Assembly (NCBI GenBank): GCA_947630785.1
Contig: CANRIW010000002.1
Span: 112,165 to 176,164 of the forward strand
Origin: an uncultured Oscillospiraceae bacterium
GTDB taxonomy: Bacteria; Bacillota; Clostridia; Oscillospirales; Oscillospiraceae
Direction: 5' to 3'
DNA length: 64,000 nt
This document shows, piece by piece, positions 49,099 to 57,903 of this stretch. The translations under genes were made by a program, and so were the position numbers. Every line of letters begins with the position of its first letter. The stretch's first letter is position 1. Below the pieces are notes generated by a model. The model had not been told where the DNA came from and made no database searches. It saw nothing but the letters and a program-made list of their open reading frames with translations.

Positions 49099-51648
49099 AT
49101 GATGCGGCAAAAATTTATCGTCACCGGCATGACCTGCTCCGCCTGCTCCGCCCACGTGGACAAGGCGGTGCGGAAGCTGGAGGGCGTGTCCGAGGTGAAC
49201 GTGAACCTGCTGGGCGGCTCCATGACGGTGAACTGGACGGGGGAGCTGACCGCCGATGAGATCATCGCCGCCGTGGACAAGGCGGGGTACGGCGCGTCCC
49301 TGCCCGCCGCGAAGGGGGAGAGCGCCCGGCCCCAGCCCGCCGTCCCCGACATGGAGGACGAGCTGAAGCGGATGAAGCGGCGGCTCATCATCTCCGTCAT
49401 CTTCCTGGTACCCCTGTTCTATATCTCCATGGGCCACATGATGGGCTGGCCGCTGCCGGCCTTCCTGCTGGGCCACCAGAACATGCTGGTGTTCGCCCTG
49501 GCCCTGTTGCTGCTGACCCTGCCCATCATGTACGTCAACGACAAGTACTACAAGGTGGGATTCAAGACCCTGTGGCATAGGTCGCCCAACATGGACTCCC
49601 TGATTGCCCTGGGCTCCGCCGTGGCGTTCGGGTACAGCGTGTATGTGATGTTCCGGCTGGCCTACGCCCTGGGCCACGGCGATATGGAGACGGTGGAGCG
49701 CTTCCACATGAGCCTCTATTTCGAGTCCGCCGGCATGATCCTGACCCTGGTCACCGTGGGCAAGTATTTGGAGACCCGCTCCAAGGGCAAGACCGGCGAG
49801 GCCATCGCCCGGCTCATCGACTTGACCCCCAAGACTGCCTCCGTCCTCCGGGACGGGCGGGAGGTGGAGGTGCCGGTGGAGCAGGTGCGGGTGGGCGACC
49901 TGGTGATCGTTCGGCCCGGCGGCTCCGTCCCTGTGGACGGCGTGGTGGCGGAGGGCTCCTCCTCGGTGGACGAGTCCGCCCTCACCGGCGAGTCCATCCC
50001 CGTGGACAAGACGGTGGGGGACACGGTGATCTCCGCCTCCATCAACAAGTCCGGCGCGCTGACCCTCCGGGCCACCCGGGTGGGGGAGGACACCACCCTG
50101 GCCCAGATGATCCGCCTGGTGGACGAGGCCGCCTCCTCCAAGGCCCCCATCGCCAAGCTGGCGGACAAAGTCGCCGGGGTCTTTGTGCCGGCGGTCATCG
50201 GCATCGCCGCCGTTACCGCCATCGTGTGGATGATTCTCACCGGCTCGGTGGAGCGGGCCCTGACCTCCGGCGTGGCGGTGCTGGTCATCTCCTGTCCCTG
50301 CGCCCTGGGTCTCGCCACCCCTGTGGCCATCATGGTGGGCACCGGCAAGGGGGCGGAGTACGGCATTCTGGTCAAGTCCGCCGAGGGCCTGGAGCGGCTC
50401 CGGTCCGTGACGGCGGTGGTGCTGGACAAGACGGGCACCGTCACCGAGGGCAAACCCAAAGTCACCGACGTGTATCCCCTGAACGGCACCTCCGCCGAGG
50501 AGCTGCTGTGCGTGGCCGCCTCGCTGGAGAAGCCCTCCGAGCACCCCCTGGGGGCCGCCGTGGTGGAGGAGGCCGCATCCCGCGGCATCCCCCTGTGCCC
50601 GGTGGAGGGCTTTGAGGCCGTCCACGGCAAGGGCGTCCGGGGACACATCCAGGGGGCCTTCTACGTGGCGGGCAACGCCGCCATGCTGGCGGGGGCCGGG
50701 GTGAAGCTGGGGGACCACCAGTCCCTGGCCGACGAGCTGGCCGCCCAGGGCAAGACGCCCCTGTTCTTCCTGGAGGACGGACGGCCCATCGGGGTCATCG
50801 CCGTGGCCGACACCGTCAAGGCCACCAGCCGCGCCGCCATCGAGGGCTTCCGCAGGCTGGGCCTGAAAGTCGTTATGCTCACCGGCGACAATAAACGCAC
50901 CGCCGAGGCCATCGGCAAGGAGTTAGGCTTGACAGACGTGATCGCCGAGGTGCTGCCCGCCGATAAGGAGCGGCAGATCTCCGCCCTCCAGATGAAGGGG
51001 GAGAAGGTGGCTATGGTGGGGGACGGCGTCAACGACGCGCCCGCCCTGGCGAGGGCCGACGTGGGCATTGCCATCGGCGCGGGAGCGGACGTGGCCATCG
51101 AGTCCGCCGACATCGTGCTGATGAAGTCCGACCTGGCCGACGCGGTCACCGCCGTGGAGCTGTCCAGAGCGACCATCCGCAACGTGAAGCAGAACCTGTT
51201 CTGGGCCTTCTTCTATAACGTCATCTGTATCCCCATGGCCGCCGGCCTGTTCGGCTTCCAGCTGGACCCCATGTACGCCGCCGCCGCCATGAGCCTCAGC
51301 TCCGTCACCGTGGTCAGCAACGCCCTGCGCCTGCGGTTCTTCAAGCCCAGCATCAGGCCGCCTGAGCGCGCCGAGACCGCCGCGAAGACCGCTGAACTCA
51401 CCGTTAAAACCGGCGAGAACGCCGTTGAAACACCGAAAGGAGAAGTCAATACCATGAAAAAAGTCACCATCGAGGGCATGATGTGCCAGAACTGCCGCAA
51501 GCACGCCGAGAAGGCCCTCCAGTCCCTGGATCCCAACGCCACCGTGGATCTGGAGAGCAAGACCGGCACCGTTGCCTCCACCGTCTCTGACGACGCCATC
51601 CGCGCCGCCATCGCCGAGGCGGGGTACGAGGTCAGCGCCATCGCCTGA
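49099..51648 (+). CDS. copA: Copper-translocating P1B-type ATPase with N-terminal and C-terminal HMA domains
   Basis: GMTCSACSAHV HMA, SCPCALGLATPVA, DKTGTVTEGKP, SEHPLG, GDGVNDAPAL; C-terminal GMMCQNCRKHAEKAL HMA after an Ala/Thr/Glu-rich linker. Confidence 0.95.
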   Translation: MMRQKFIVTGMTCSACSAHVDKAVRKLEGVSEVNVNLLGGSMTVNWTGELTADEIIAAVDKAGYGASLPAAKGESARPQPAVPDMEDELKRMKRRLIISVIFLVPLFYISMGHMMGWPLPAFLLGHQNMLVFALALLLLTLPIMYVNDKYYKVGFKTLWHRSPNMDSLIALGSAVAFGYSVYVMFRLAYALGHGDMETVERFHMSLYFESAGMILTLVTVGKYLETRSKGKTGEAIARLIDLTPKTASVLRDGREVEVPVEQVRVGDLVIVRPGGSVPVDGVVAEGSSSVDESALTGESIPVDKTVGDTVISASINKSGALTLRATRVGEDTTLAQMIRLVDEAASSKAPIAKLADKVAGVFVPAVIGIAAVTAIVWMILTGSVERALTSGVAVLVISCPCALGLATPVAIMVGTGKGAEYGILVKSAEGLERLRSVTAVVLDKTGTVTEGKPKVTDVYPLNGTSAEELLCVAASLEKPSEHPLGAAVVEEAASRGIPLCPVEGFEAVHGKGVRGHIQGAFYVAGNAAMLAGAGVKLGDHQSLADELAAQGKTPLFFLEDGRPIGVIAVADTVKATSRAAIEGFRRLGLKVVMLTGDNKRTAEAIGKELGLTDVIAEVLPADKERQISALQMKGEKVAMVGDGVNDAPALARADVGIAIGAGADVAIESADIVLMKSDLADAVTAVELSRATIRNVKQNLFWAFFYNVICIPMAAGLFGFQLDPMYAAAAMSLSSVTVVSNALRLRFFKPSIRPPERAETAAKTAELTVKTGENAVETPKGEVNTMKKVTIEGMMCQNCRKHAEKALQSLDPNATVDLESKTGTVASTVSDDAIRAAIAEAGYEVSAIA
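51454..51648 (+). CDS. Putative internally initiated CopZ-like copper chaperone (64 aa, in frame within copA)
   Basis: AAAGGAG at 51436-51442, 11-nt spacer, ATG AAA AAA GTC: MKKVTIEGMMCQNCRKHAEKAL...YEVSAIA. Confidence 0.5.
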   Translation: MKKVTIEGMMCQNCRKHAEKALQSLDPNATVDLESKTGTVASTVSDDAIRAAIAEAGYEVSAIA

Positions 51649-51662
51649 GAGAAGCAAAAGGG

Positions 51663-51689
51663 AAGGGCCGCTCCGTTGGAGCGGCCCTT
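51663..51689. terminator. Hairpin terminator (copy A of a near-identical pair)
   Basis: AAGGGCCGCTCC-GTT-GGAGCGGCCCTT. Confidence 0.85.
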
Positions 51690-51694
51690 TAACA

Positions 51695-51976
51695 TTATCT
51701 TGCCAATTTATATACGGCGTACTGATTGAGGCTGACACCGTTGGCTTTTGCGGCCTCCGCCAGATCCCTGTGCAGTTCCTTGGGGATCCTCAGCATCAGT
51801 TTTCCGCTGTACTCTCTCTGTGCTTTATATTCCTCCAGCGTGATGGTATCCGCCGGGTCCTCCGCGTCCGCCTCCGCAATCGCGGCAAGGTCCTCCGCCG
51901 TGGGTTCTTCCGGCTCTCTCGCATCGATCTCCGCCAGCCGCTTTTGAAGTTCCTCCATCGACAGTTCACGTTTCAT
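51695..51976 (-). CDS. Antitoxin-like protein of a type II TA module (RHH/HicB-like C-terminus)
   Basis: LMLRIPKELHRDLAEAAKANGVSLNQYAVYKLAR; directly downstream of a RelE/ParE-like gene. Confidence 0.75.
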   Translation of the reverse strand: MKRELSMEELQKRLAEIDAREPEEPTAEDLAAIAEADAEDPADTITLEEYKAQREYSGKLMLRIPKELHRDLAEAAKANGVSLNQYAVYKLAR

Positions 51977-51986
51977 GGTATCACCT

Positions 51987-52232
51987 CTAATACTTGATAT
52001 TTGTCCGCGTGTTGATCTCAATGACTGTGATGACGATCTCGCCTTTTACCCACTCAAATAGTATGCGGTAGTGGGCGATTTTGTATCGGTATCGGTTTTT
52101 CGTCCCTGCGAGGTGGACGATATCGCCCTCAAACCGGGAGAGTTGGTCAAGCGCCTTATAGAGCTTTTTACGGGTGTTCTCGTCTACGCTGTCCAGGTAC
52201 TTTTGTGCCCGCTTTTTCAGTTTGATCTCCAT
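51987..52232 (-). CDS. RelE/ParE-superfamily toxin
   Basis: KKRAQKYLDSVDENTRKKLYKALDQL...LAGTKNRYRYKIAHYRILFEWVKGEIVITVIEINTR. Confidence 0.88.
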   Translation of the reverse strand: MEIKLKKRAQKYLDSVDENTRKKLYKALDQLSRFEGDIVHLAGTKNRYRYKIAHYRILFEWVKGEIVITVIEINTRTNIKY

Positions 52233-52255
52233 TGGGGCACCTCCTGGCTGCTAAT

Positions 52256-52284
52256 ATGATAGCATATGCGATAGCGGATGTCAA
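52256..52284 (-). promoter_or_regulatory. TA promoter (minus TTGACA-N17-TATCAT) with direct repeats GATAGC x2
   Basis: Minus -35 at 52284-52279, -10 at 52261-52256; GATAGC at 52258-52263 and 52270-52275. Confidence 0.65.
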
Positions 52285-52297
52285 GCCGAGTGGGGAT

Positions 52298-52525
52298 TCA
52301 TAATTTGCCCTGTGTCCGCGGATAGGGCCTTGGGTCGTCGGTGAGGCCCGCCAGATAGTCCATGCTGGTGCCCAGCACCACCGCCAGCATCTTGCACTGT
52401 TCAAAGGACAGGTTCCGCTTGCCGATCTCCAGTTTGGAATAGGCGCTCTGGTCGATGCCGGTCAGCATCTGCATTTTGACCTGCGTGTAGCCCTTTTTCT
52501 TGCGAAGCTCCCTCAATCTGGACAT
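52298..52525 (-). CDS. XRE-family helix-turn-helix regulator
   Basis: LRELRKKKGYTQVKMQMLTGIDQSAYSKLEIGKRNLSFEQCKMLAVVLGTSMDYLAGLTDDP. Confidence 0.92.
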   Translation of the reverse strand: MSRLRELRKKKGYTQVKMQMLTGIDQSAYSKLEIGKRNLSFEQCKMLAVVLGTSMDYLAGLTDDPRPYPRTQGKL

Positions 52526-52562
52526 AATTCATCACCCAGATAAATTATGCCTGTATGTCCTA

Positions 52563-52591
52563 TTGATTTTAGGATTGTTTGGTCCTATAAT
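52563..52591 (+). promoter_or_regulatory. Promoter TTGATT-N17-TATAAT divergent from the XRE gene, overlaid by TCCTA/TAGGA half-sites
   Basis: TCCTA 52558-52562, TAGGA 52570-52574, TCCTA 52583-52587. Confidence 0.65.
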
Positions 52592-52611
52592 AGCAACAGG
52601 GGGAGTGAATT

Positions 52612-52791
52612 ATGCCGGACTACAAAGAGATGTACCTGAAAATGGTGCGGGCCACGGAGAAAGCCATCCGGGCGGAGGAGGAGACGTTGCGGACGCTGAT
52701 CGAGGCACAGCGGGAGTGTGAGGAGATGTACCTCTCCGCGCCGGAGCCAGAGTTGAAGGTCGTGGAGCTTCCACGGCAGGATAGGGAGTAA
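52612..52791 (+). CDS. Small 59-aa hypothetical ORF divergent from the XRE regulator (absent from ORF track)
   Basis: ATG at 52612 with caggggga upstream, stop TAA 52789-52791: MPDYKEMYLKMVRATEKAIRAEEETLRTLIEAQRECEEMYLSAPEPELKVVELPRQDRE. Confidence 0.6.
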   Translation: MPDYKEMYLKMVRATEKAIRAEEETLRTLIEAQRECEEMYLSAPEPELKVVELPRQDRE

Positions 52792-52793
52792 AG

Positions 52794-52820
52794 AAGGGCC
52801 GCTCCGATGGAGCGGCCCTT
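52794..52820. terminator. Hairpin terminator (copy B of a near-identical pair)
   Basis: AAGGGCCGCTCC-GAT-GGAGCGGCCCTT; differs from copy A by one loop base. Confidence 0.85.
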
Positions 52821-52821
52821 T

Positions 52822-53793
52822 TCACGTCATCTTATAGCCGGGGAAATATTCCTCCACAAAGTCCACGTCCTCCACTGTCCACTCCCAGCCATTCAAGGCG
52901 TTGAGCGGCCCCGCGTCGGTGGTGAACTGGAATCTCAGCTTGTAGGAGTACAGCGCCTGGAACCGCCGGTCGTACTTCTTGTCGTCCCGCTCCCGGCCAT
53001 ATTTGCCGTCCCCCAGGAGGGGGTGCCCCGCGGCGGCGAACTGGGCCCTGATCTGGTGGGTCCGTCCGGTGATGAGGTCGCACTCCACCAGGGAGAGGCC
53101 GTTTTTGACCGCCAGAGTTCTGTAAAGGGTGACCGCTGTACGCCCGTTGGGTACCGGCTGTTTGTAGACCTTCACCTGGGCCTTGTCCTCGTCCTTGAGA
53201 ATATATCCTTTCAGTTGGCCCTCCTTGGGCTCCGGCGTCCCGTGGACCACGCAGAGGTACAGCTTTTGCATCTCCCGGTCCCTGATCTTCTGGTTCATCA
53301 CCCGCAGGGCCTCGGCGGTCTTGGCGGCGATGACGATGCCGCCGGTGTTCCGGTCGATGCGGTTGCACAGGGCCGGGGCGAAGGAGTTCTCCCAGTAGGG
53401 AGACCATTCCTTCTTCTGGTACAGGTACGCCTGGATGTGAGTGATGAGGGTGTTGACCCGCTCCTTGTCGTCGGGGTGGACCACCACGCCAGGGCGCTTG
53501 TTCACCAGCAGCAGGTGCTCGTCCTCGTAGAGGATATCCAGCTGCGGCTTGAACACGGACAGAAAGGCGTTCTCCCGGCTGGGCTTCTCAAAGAACTCGT
53601 CGTTGATGTAGAGCTGGAGCAAATCACCCTTTTCCAGCCGGTCGTCCTTTTTAGCGGCCTTGCCGTTCCGCTTCACCCGCTTGAGCCGCAGATACTTCTG
53701 GGCCAGGGGGCCGGGGAGGAGGGGCAGCGTCTTGGCCAGCCAGCGGTCCACCCGCTGGCCCGCGTCGTTTTGGCCGATGGTAAACTCCTTCAT
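52822..53793 (-). CDS. RluA-family pseudouridine synthase
   Basis: LLLVNKRPGVVVHP, NRIDRNTGGIVIAAKT (HRLDxxTSG-type), GRTHQIRAQFAAAGHPLLGDGKYG. Confidence 0.92.
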   Translation of the reverse strand: MKEFTIGQNDAGQRVDRWLAKTLPLLPGPLAQKYLRLKRVKRNGKAAKKDDRLEKGDLLQLYINDEFFEKPSRENAFLSVFKPQLDILYEDEHLLLVNKRPGVVVHPDDKERVNTLITHIQAYLYQKKEWSPYWENSFAPALCNRIDRNTGGIVIAAKTAEALRVMNQKIRDREMQKLYLCVVHGTPEPKEGQLKGYILKDEDKAQVKVYKQPVPNGRTAVTLYRTLAVKNGLSLVECDLITGRTHQIRAQFAAAGHPLLGDGKYGRERDDKKYDRRFQALYSYKLRFQFTTDAGPLNALNGWEWTVEDVDFVEEYFPGYKMT

Positions 53794-55283
53794 TTCACGC
53801 TTTCGATGAACCGCAGGAAGGCGGCCTTGCCGGTCTCGTTCCGGGCGTAGACGCCGGCGTGCTCCAGGACTTTTGCGAACACCAGGCCGGTCTCCTTCTC
53901 CACGATGTCCAGGGCGTTCTCCCGGGTGATGGTATAGCTGGGGGCGAAGCCCTCCGCCCAGTCGGCGTGTTTTTCCGTCAGCTCGTTGGCCCGGAGGTCG
54001 GCGCCGGTGACAAGGGCGTCGGCCACAGCGGCCAACTCTGTTTTCAGCCGGGCGGGGAGGACGGCCAGGCCCATCACCTCGATGAGGCCGATGTTCTCCT
54101 TCTTGATGTGGTGGAGCTCCGCGTGGGGGTGGTAGACCCCCAGGGGGTGTTCCGGCGTGGTGATGTTGTTCCGCAGCACCAGGTCCAGCTCGAACTTCTC
54201 CCCACGCCTGCGGGCGATGGGGGTGATGGTGTTGTGGGGCTCGCCGTCCGTCTCCGCGAAGATAAACGTGCTCTCGTCGGTATAGCCCCGCCAGGCGGTC
54301 AAGATCCTGTCGGCCAGGTCCACCAGGCGGGCGGGGTCGTCCGCCGTGATTCGGATCACCGACATGGGCCACTTGACGATGCCGGCGGCCACATCCTCAA
54401 AGCCGGGGAAGGTGACGGGGGTCTCCACCGGGGCCTTCTCCATGGCGAAGGTGTACCGCCCGCCCTGGAAGTGGTCGTGGGCCAGGATGGAGCCGCCCAC
54501 GATGGGCAGATCGGCGTTGGAGCCCACGAAGTAGTGGGGGAACTGGCGGACGAAGTCCAGCAGTTTGCCGAAGCAGGCCCGGTCGATCTTCATGGGCACG
54601 TGCTCCCGGTTGAAGCAGATGCAGTGCTCATTGTAGTAGACGTAAGGGGAGTATTGCAGGAACCAGGGTGACCCGTTGATGGTGATGGGCACCACCCGGT
54701 GGTTCTGCCGGGCGGGGTGGTTGACCCGGCCCGCGTAGCCCTCGTTCTCGGCGCAGAGCTGGCACCGGGGGTAGGCGGAGGCGGGCAGGTTCTTGGCCGC
54801 CGCGATGGCCTTGGGGTCCTTCTCCGGCTTGGACAGGTTGATGGTGATGTCCAGGTCGCCGTACTCGGTGGGGGCGATCCACTTCACGTCCCTGGCGATG
54901 CGGTCCCGGCGGATGTAGTTGGTGTCCTGGGAGAACTCGTAGTACCAGTCGGTGGCCTTTTGGGGGTCCTCCCGGCAGAGGGAGAGGAACTTCCCGATGA
55001 CCTGAGCGGGGCGGGGGATGAGCCGGCCCAAGAGGGAGGTGTCGAACAGGTCCCGGTAGACCACGGAGTTCTCGGTGAGGACGCCCCGCTGATAGGCGTC
55101 GTCGGTGAGCTCGTCCAGCGTGGCGGCCAGGTCGATGTCGCCCCATTCGATACCGGGGTCGGTATAGCTGTCCAGCTTCAATGCCTCCAAAACGGCATTG
55201 GTGGCCCAGATCTGTTCGCACTCGTCGATGAGCCCCTTGCGGCGGGCGTAGGTGATCAGCTTGGAGATCGCTTCATTGACCAT
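53790..55283 (-). CDS. galT: UDP-glucose--hexose-1-phosphate uridylyltransferase (GalT, Firmicutes type)
   Basis: ILAHDHFQGGRYTFAMEKAP, QYSPYVYYNEHCICFNREH; adjacent to galK. Confidence 0.93.
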   Translation of the reverse strand: MVNEAISKLITYARRKGLIDECEQIWATNAVLEALKLDSYTDPGIEWGDIDLAATLDELTDDAYQRGVLTENSVVYRDLFDTSLLGRLIPRPAQVIGKFLSLCREDPQKATDWYYEFSQDTNYIRRDRIARDVKWIAPTEYGDLDITINLSKPEKDPKAIAAAKNLPASAYPRCQLCAENEGYAGRVNHPARQNHRVVPITINGSPWFLQYSPYVYYNEHCICFNREHVPMKIDRACFGKLLDFVRQFPHYFVGSNADLPIVGGSILAHDHFQGGRYTFAMEKAPVETPVTFPGFEDVAAGIVKWPMSVIRITADDPARLVDLADRILTAWRGYTDESTFIFAETDGEPHNTITPIARRRGEKFELDLVLRNNITTPEHPLGVYHPHAELHHIKKENIGLIEVMGLAVLPARLKTELAAVADALVTGADLRANELTEKHADWAEGFAPSYTITRENALDIVEKETGLVFAKVLEHAGVYARNETGKAAFLRFIESVK

Positions 55284-55293
55284 CGCGCTCACC

Positions 55294-56637
55294 TCACCTC
55301 ATCTGGGGTCCAGGCCCGGTATGTAATGTCTGGCGGGAGGGCCCTCCCGCCACCACCGTCCCGCCGAAGGGACGGATGTGGAGCACATGGCAGCTGCCCA
55401 GGCCCAGCAGTTCCTCCATCCCGGTCTTGAAGGTGTCCAGCAGATCGTCGGGCACGAAGGCCTGGATGGTGCCGGCGAAGCCGCCGCCGTGGACCCGGAT
55501 GGCCCCTCGGCCGCCCAGCAGCTCCCGGCCCACGGCCAGGGCCACCGCCACCGCCTGGTGGCTGGGGTCGGCGGGGGACCACACGTTCTGCAGCAGCAGC
55601 TCCGAGGACAGGCCGGACTGGTTCACCAGCTTCAGGAACTGATCGAACGCCCCGGCGGCCAGGGCCTCGCCCTCCTCCACCGCCCGGCGGTCGTCGGCGT
55701 AGTAGTGCATGGCCCGGAGGACCGCCCTATCCCCGCACTGCTCCCGGAGGGCGGGCAGGTTGGCCCGGAAGTCGGCCTCGGGCACGTCCCGGAGGAACTG
55801 GCAGCCAAAGCAGCCGGCCACCGCCCCCATCTCCCGGGTGATATCGGCGTAGTCGTCGGTGAGGTCGGCGTGGCAGGAGCCGGTGTCCACGATGCACAGG
55901 GCGTGGCCGGACCGGGAGAAGTCATAGCCCACCCGCTGGGGCTTGGGGGTGGCGGGGTCGGCGAAGTCGATGGCCACCGCGCTCCCCAGGGAGGAGGCCA
56001 TCTGGTCCATGAGGCCGCAGGGCTTGCCGAAATAGATGTTCTCCGCGTACTGGCCCACCCTGGCGATGTCGATGGGGGACAGGCCCATACCGCAGCAGTA
56101 GAAGTTGAGGATGGTCCCCACCAGGGTCTCATAGGCGGCGGAGGAGGACAGACCGGAGCCGGAGGGCACGGCGGAGACGGCATAGGCGTCGAACCCGGAG
56201 AGGGTGCGGCCCATCTCGGTGAGCTTGGCGGCCACCCCCCGCACCAGGGCGGCGGAGGTGTTCCGCTCCTCCTCTTTGGGGATCAGGTCGTCCAGGGAGA
56301 CCTCCAGGGCGGGGTAGCCCTCGGAGGTGACGCGGATCACCCGCTCCCCGTTGGGGGCGGCGCAGGCCAGGATGTCCATATCCACGCTGGCGCACAGCAC
56401 GTGGCCGTGCTGGTGGTCGGTGTGGTTGCCGCCAATCTCGGTGCGGCCCGGGCCGGAGAACAGGGCGGCGTTGTCCTTCTCGCCGTAGACGGACACAAAG
56501 CCCTCCGCCACATGGGCGGCCCGCTCCCGGGCACACAGCAGGCCGCCCTCGGCCCCGTCAGGGGAGTAAAGGCGGGCCAGGGCCCCGTCGTGGGCGCCGG
56601 CGCGCAGTTCCTTTGCCAATTCAACAGAAGTGGACAT
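55294..56637 (-). CDS. galK: Galactokinase
   Basis: PGRTEIGGNHTDHQHGHVLCA, VPSGSGLSSSAAYETL, IRVHGGGFAGTIQAFVP. Confidence 0.94.
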   Translation of the reverse strand: MSTSVELAKELRAGAHDGALARLYSPDGAEGGLLCARERAAHVAEGFVSVYGEKDNAALFSGPGRTEIGGNHTDHQHGHVLCASVDMDILACAAPNGERVIRVTSEGYPALEVSLDDLIPKEEERNTSAALVRGVAAKLTEMGRTLSGFDAYAVSAVPSGSGLSSSAAYETLVGTILNFYCCGMGLSPIDIARVGQYAENIYFGKPCGLMDQMASSLGSAVAIDFADPATPKPQRVGYDFSRSGHALCIVDTGSCHADLTDDYADITREMGAVAGCFGCQFLRDVPEADFRANLPALREQCGDRAVLRAMHYYADDRRAVEEGEALAAGAFDQFLKLVNQSGLSSELLLQNVWSPADPSHQAVAVALAVGRELLGGRGAIRVHGGGFAGTIQAFVPDDLLDTFKTGMEELLGLGSCHVLHIRPFGGTVVAGGPSRQTLHTGPGPQMR

Positions 56638-56756
56638 TGATTGGTCACCTCGCGTAAAAATATGCTGACAACAGTATAGAGAATTCCGCCGGGAAATTCA
56701 AGGTGCTTTTCCGTTTTCCCGCAAAACTTCCGGGCGGGAAAATCGGCGGCCGGCAC

Positions 56757-56785
56757 TTGCCACTGGATGGGGATTGTGATATAAT
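56757..56785 (+). promoter_or_regulatory. Promoter of ddl-murF (TTGCCA-N17-TATAAT)
   Basis: TTGCCA 56757-56762; TATAAT 56780-56785. Confidence 0.65.
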
Positions 56786-56840
56786 TTACCGCCGAACATA
56801 AAATGATGGCGTCAATGGAAAATTAAGGAGTGTATCGTTT

Positions 56841-57881
56841 ATGGATATCATCGTGCTGGCGGGCGGGCTCAGCCCGGAGCGGAACGTGTCCCTGTCCAGC
56901 GGCACCAAGGTGTGCAGGGCCCTGCGGGACCGCGGGCACCGGGCCGCCCTGGTGGACCTCTATCTGGGCACGGACAGGTCCGCGGAGGAGCTGTACGCCG
57001 CCCCCCTGGAGCTGTCCGCCATCGACCGGCAGGCCCCCGACCTGGAGGCGGTGAAGGCCGCCCGGCAGGGCGGGGAGGACGGCCAGTTCGGTCCCAACGT
57101 GCTCTCCCTCTGCAAGGGGGCGGACGTGGTGTTCCTGGCCCTCCACGGCGCCTGCGGGGAGGACGGCCGGGTCCAGGCCGCCTTCGATCTGCTGGGCATT
57201 CCCTACACCGGCTCCGGCTATCTGGGCAGCGCCGTCGCCATGGACAAGGACCTGACCAAGCGGGTGGTGGCCCCCCTGGGGGTGCTGACCCCCAAGTGGC
57301 AGTCCGTGGTGGTCACCGGGGAAAATATGGCCTCCCTGACTGAGACCCTGGACCTGCCCTGCGTGGTGAAGCCGGTGGACTCCGGCTCCTCCATCGGGGT
57401 GTCCATCGCCCACGACCGGGCGGAGTTGGCCCAGGCCCTCAAGACAGCCGCCGCCCTCGGCGGCCGCACCGTCATCGAGGAGTACATCGCCGGCCGGGAG
57501 ATCCAGGTGGGCGTCCTGGAGGGCAAAGCGCTCCCCTCCATCGAGATCATCCCCAAGGTGGGGTTCTATGACTACGCCAATAAGTACCAGCCGGGGGCGG
57601 CGGAGGAGATCTGCCCCGCGCCCATCCCGGCGGAGTGGGAGGAGAAGCTGGCCAAGGCCACCGAGACGGTGTTCAAGGCCCTGGGCCTCAGCGTCTACTC
57701 CCGGGCGGACTTCATCGTCAAAGAGGACGGGACGGCCTGGTTTTTGGAGATCAACACCCTGCCCGGCATGACCCCCACCAGCCTGGTGCCCCAGGAGGCC
57801 GAGGCGGTGGGCATCGGCTACGGCGAGCTGTGCGAGCGCATCATCAACGCCTCCCTGGCCGCCCGCAAGGCGGGCCGCTGA
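56841..57881 (+). CDS. ddl: D-alanine--D-alanine ligase
   Basis: VFLALHGACGEDGRVQAAFDLLGIPYTGSG, CVVKPVDSGSSIGVS, EINTLPGMTPTSLVP. Confidence 0.94.
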   Translation: MDIIVLAGGLSPERNVSLSSGTKVCRALRDRGHRAALVDLYLGTDRSAEELYAAPLELSAIDRQAPDLEAVKAARQGGEDGQFGPNVLSLCKGADVVFLALHGACGEDGRVQAAFDLLGIPYTGSGYLGSAVAMDKDLTKRVVAPLGVLTPKWQSVVVTGENMASLTETLDLPCVVKPVDSGSSIGVSIAHDRAELAQALKTAAALGGRTVIEEYIAGREIQVGVLEGKALPSIEIIPKVGFYDYANKYQPGAAEEICPAPIPAEWEEKLAKATETVFKALGLSVYSRADFIVKEDGTAWFLEINTLPGMTPTSLVPQEAEAVGIGYGELCERIINASLAARKAGR

Positions 57882-57903
57882 GCCATTTGAGGAGAGATCA
57901 GGT

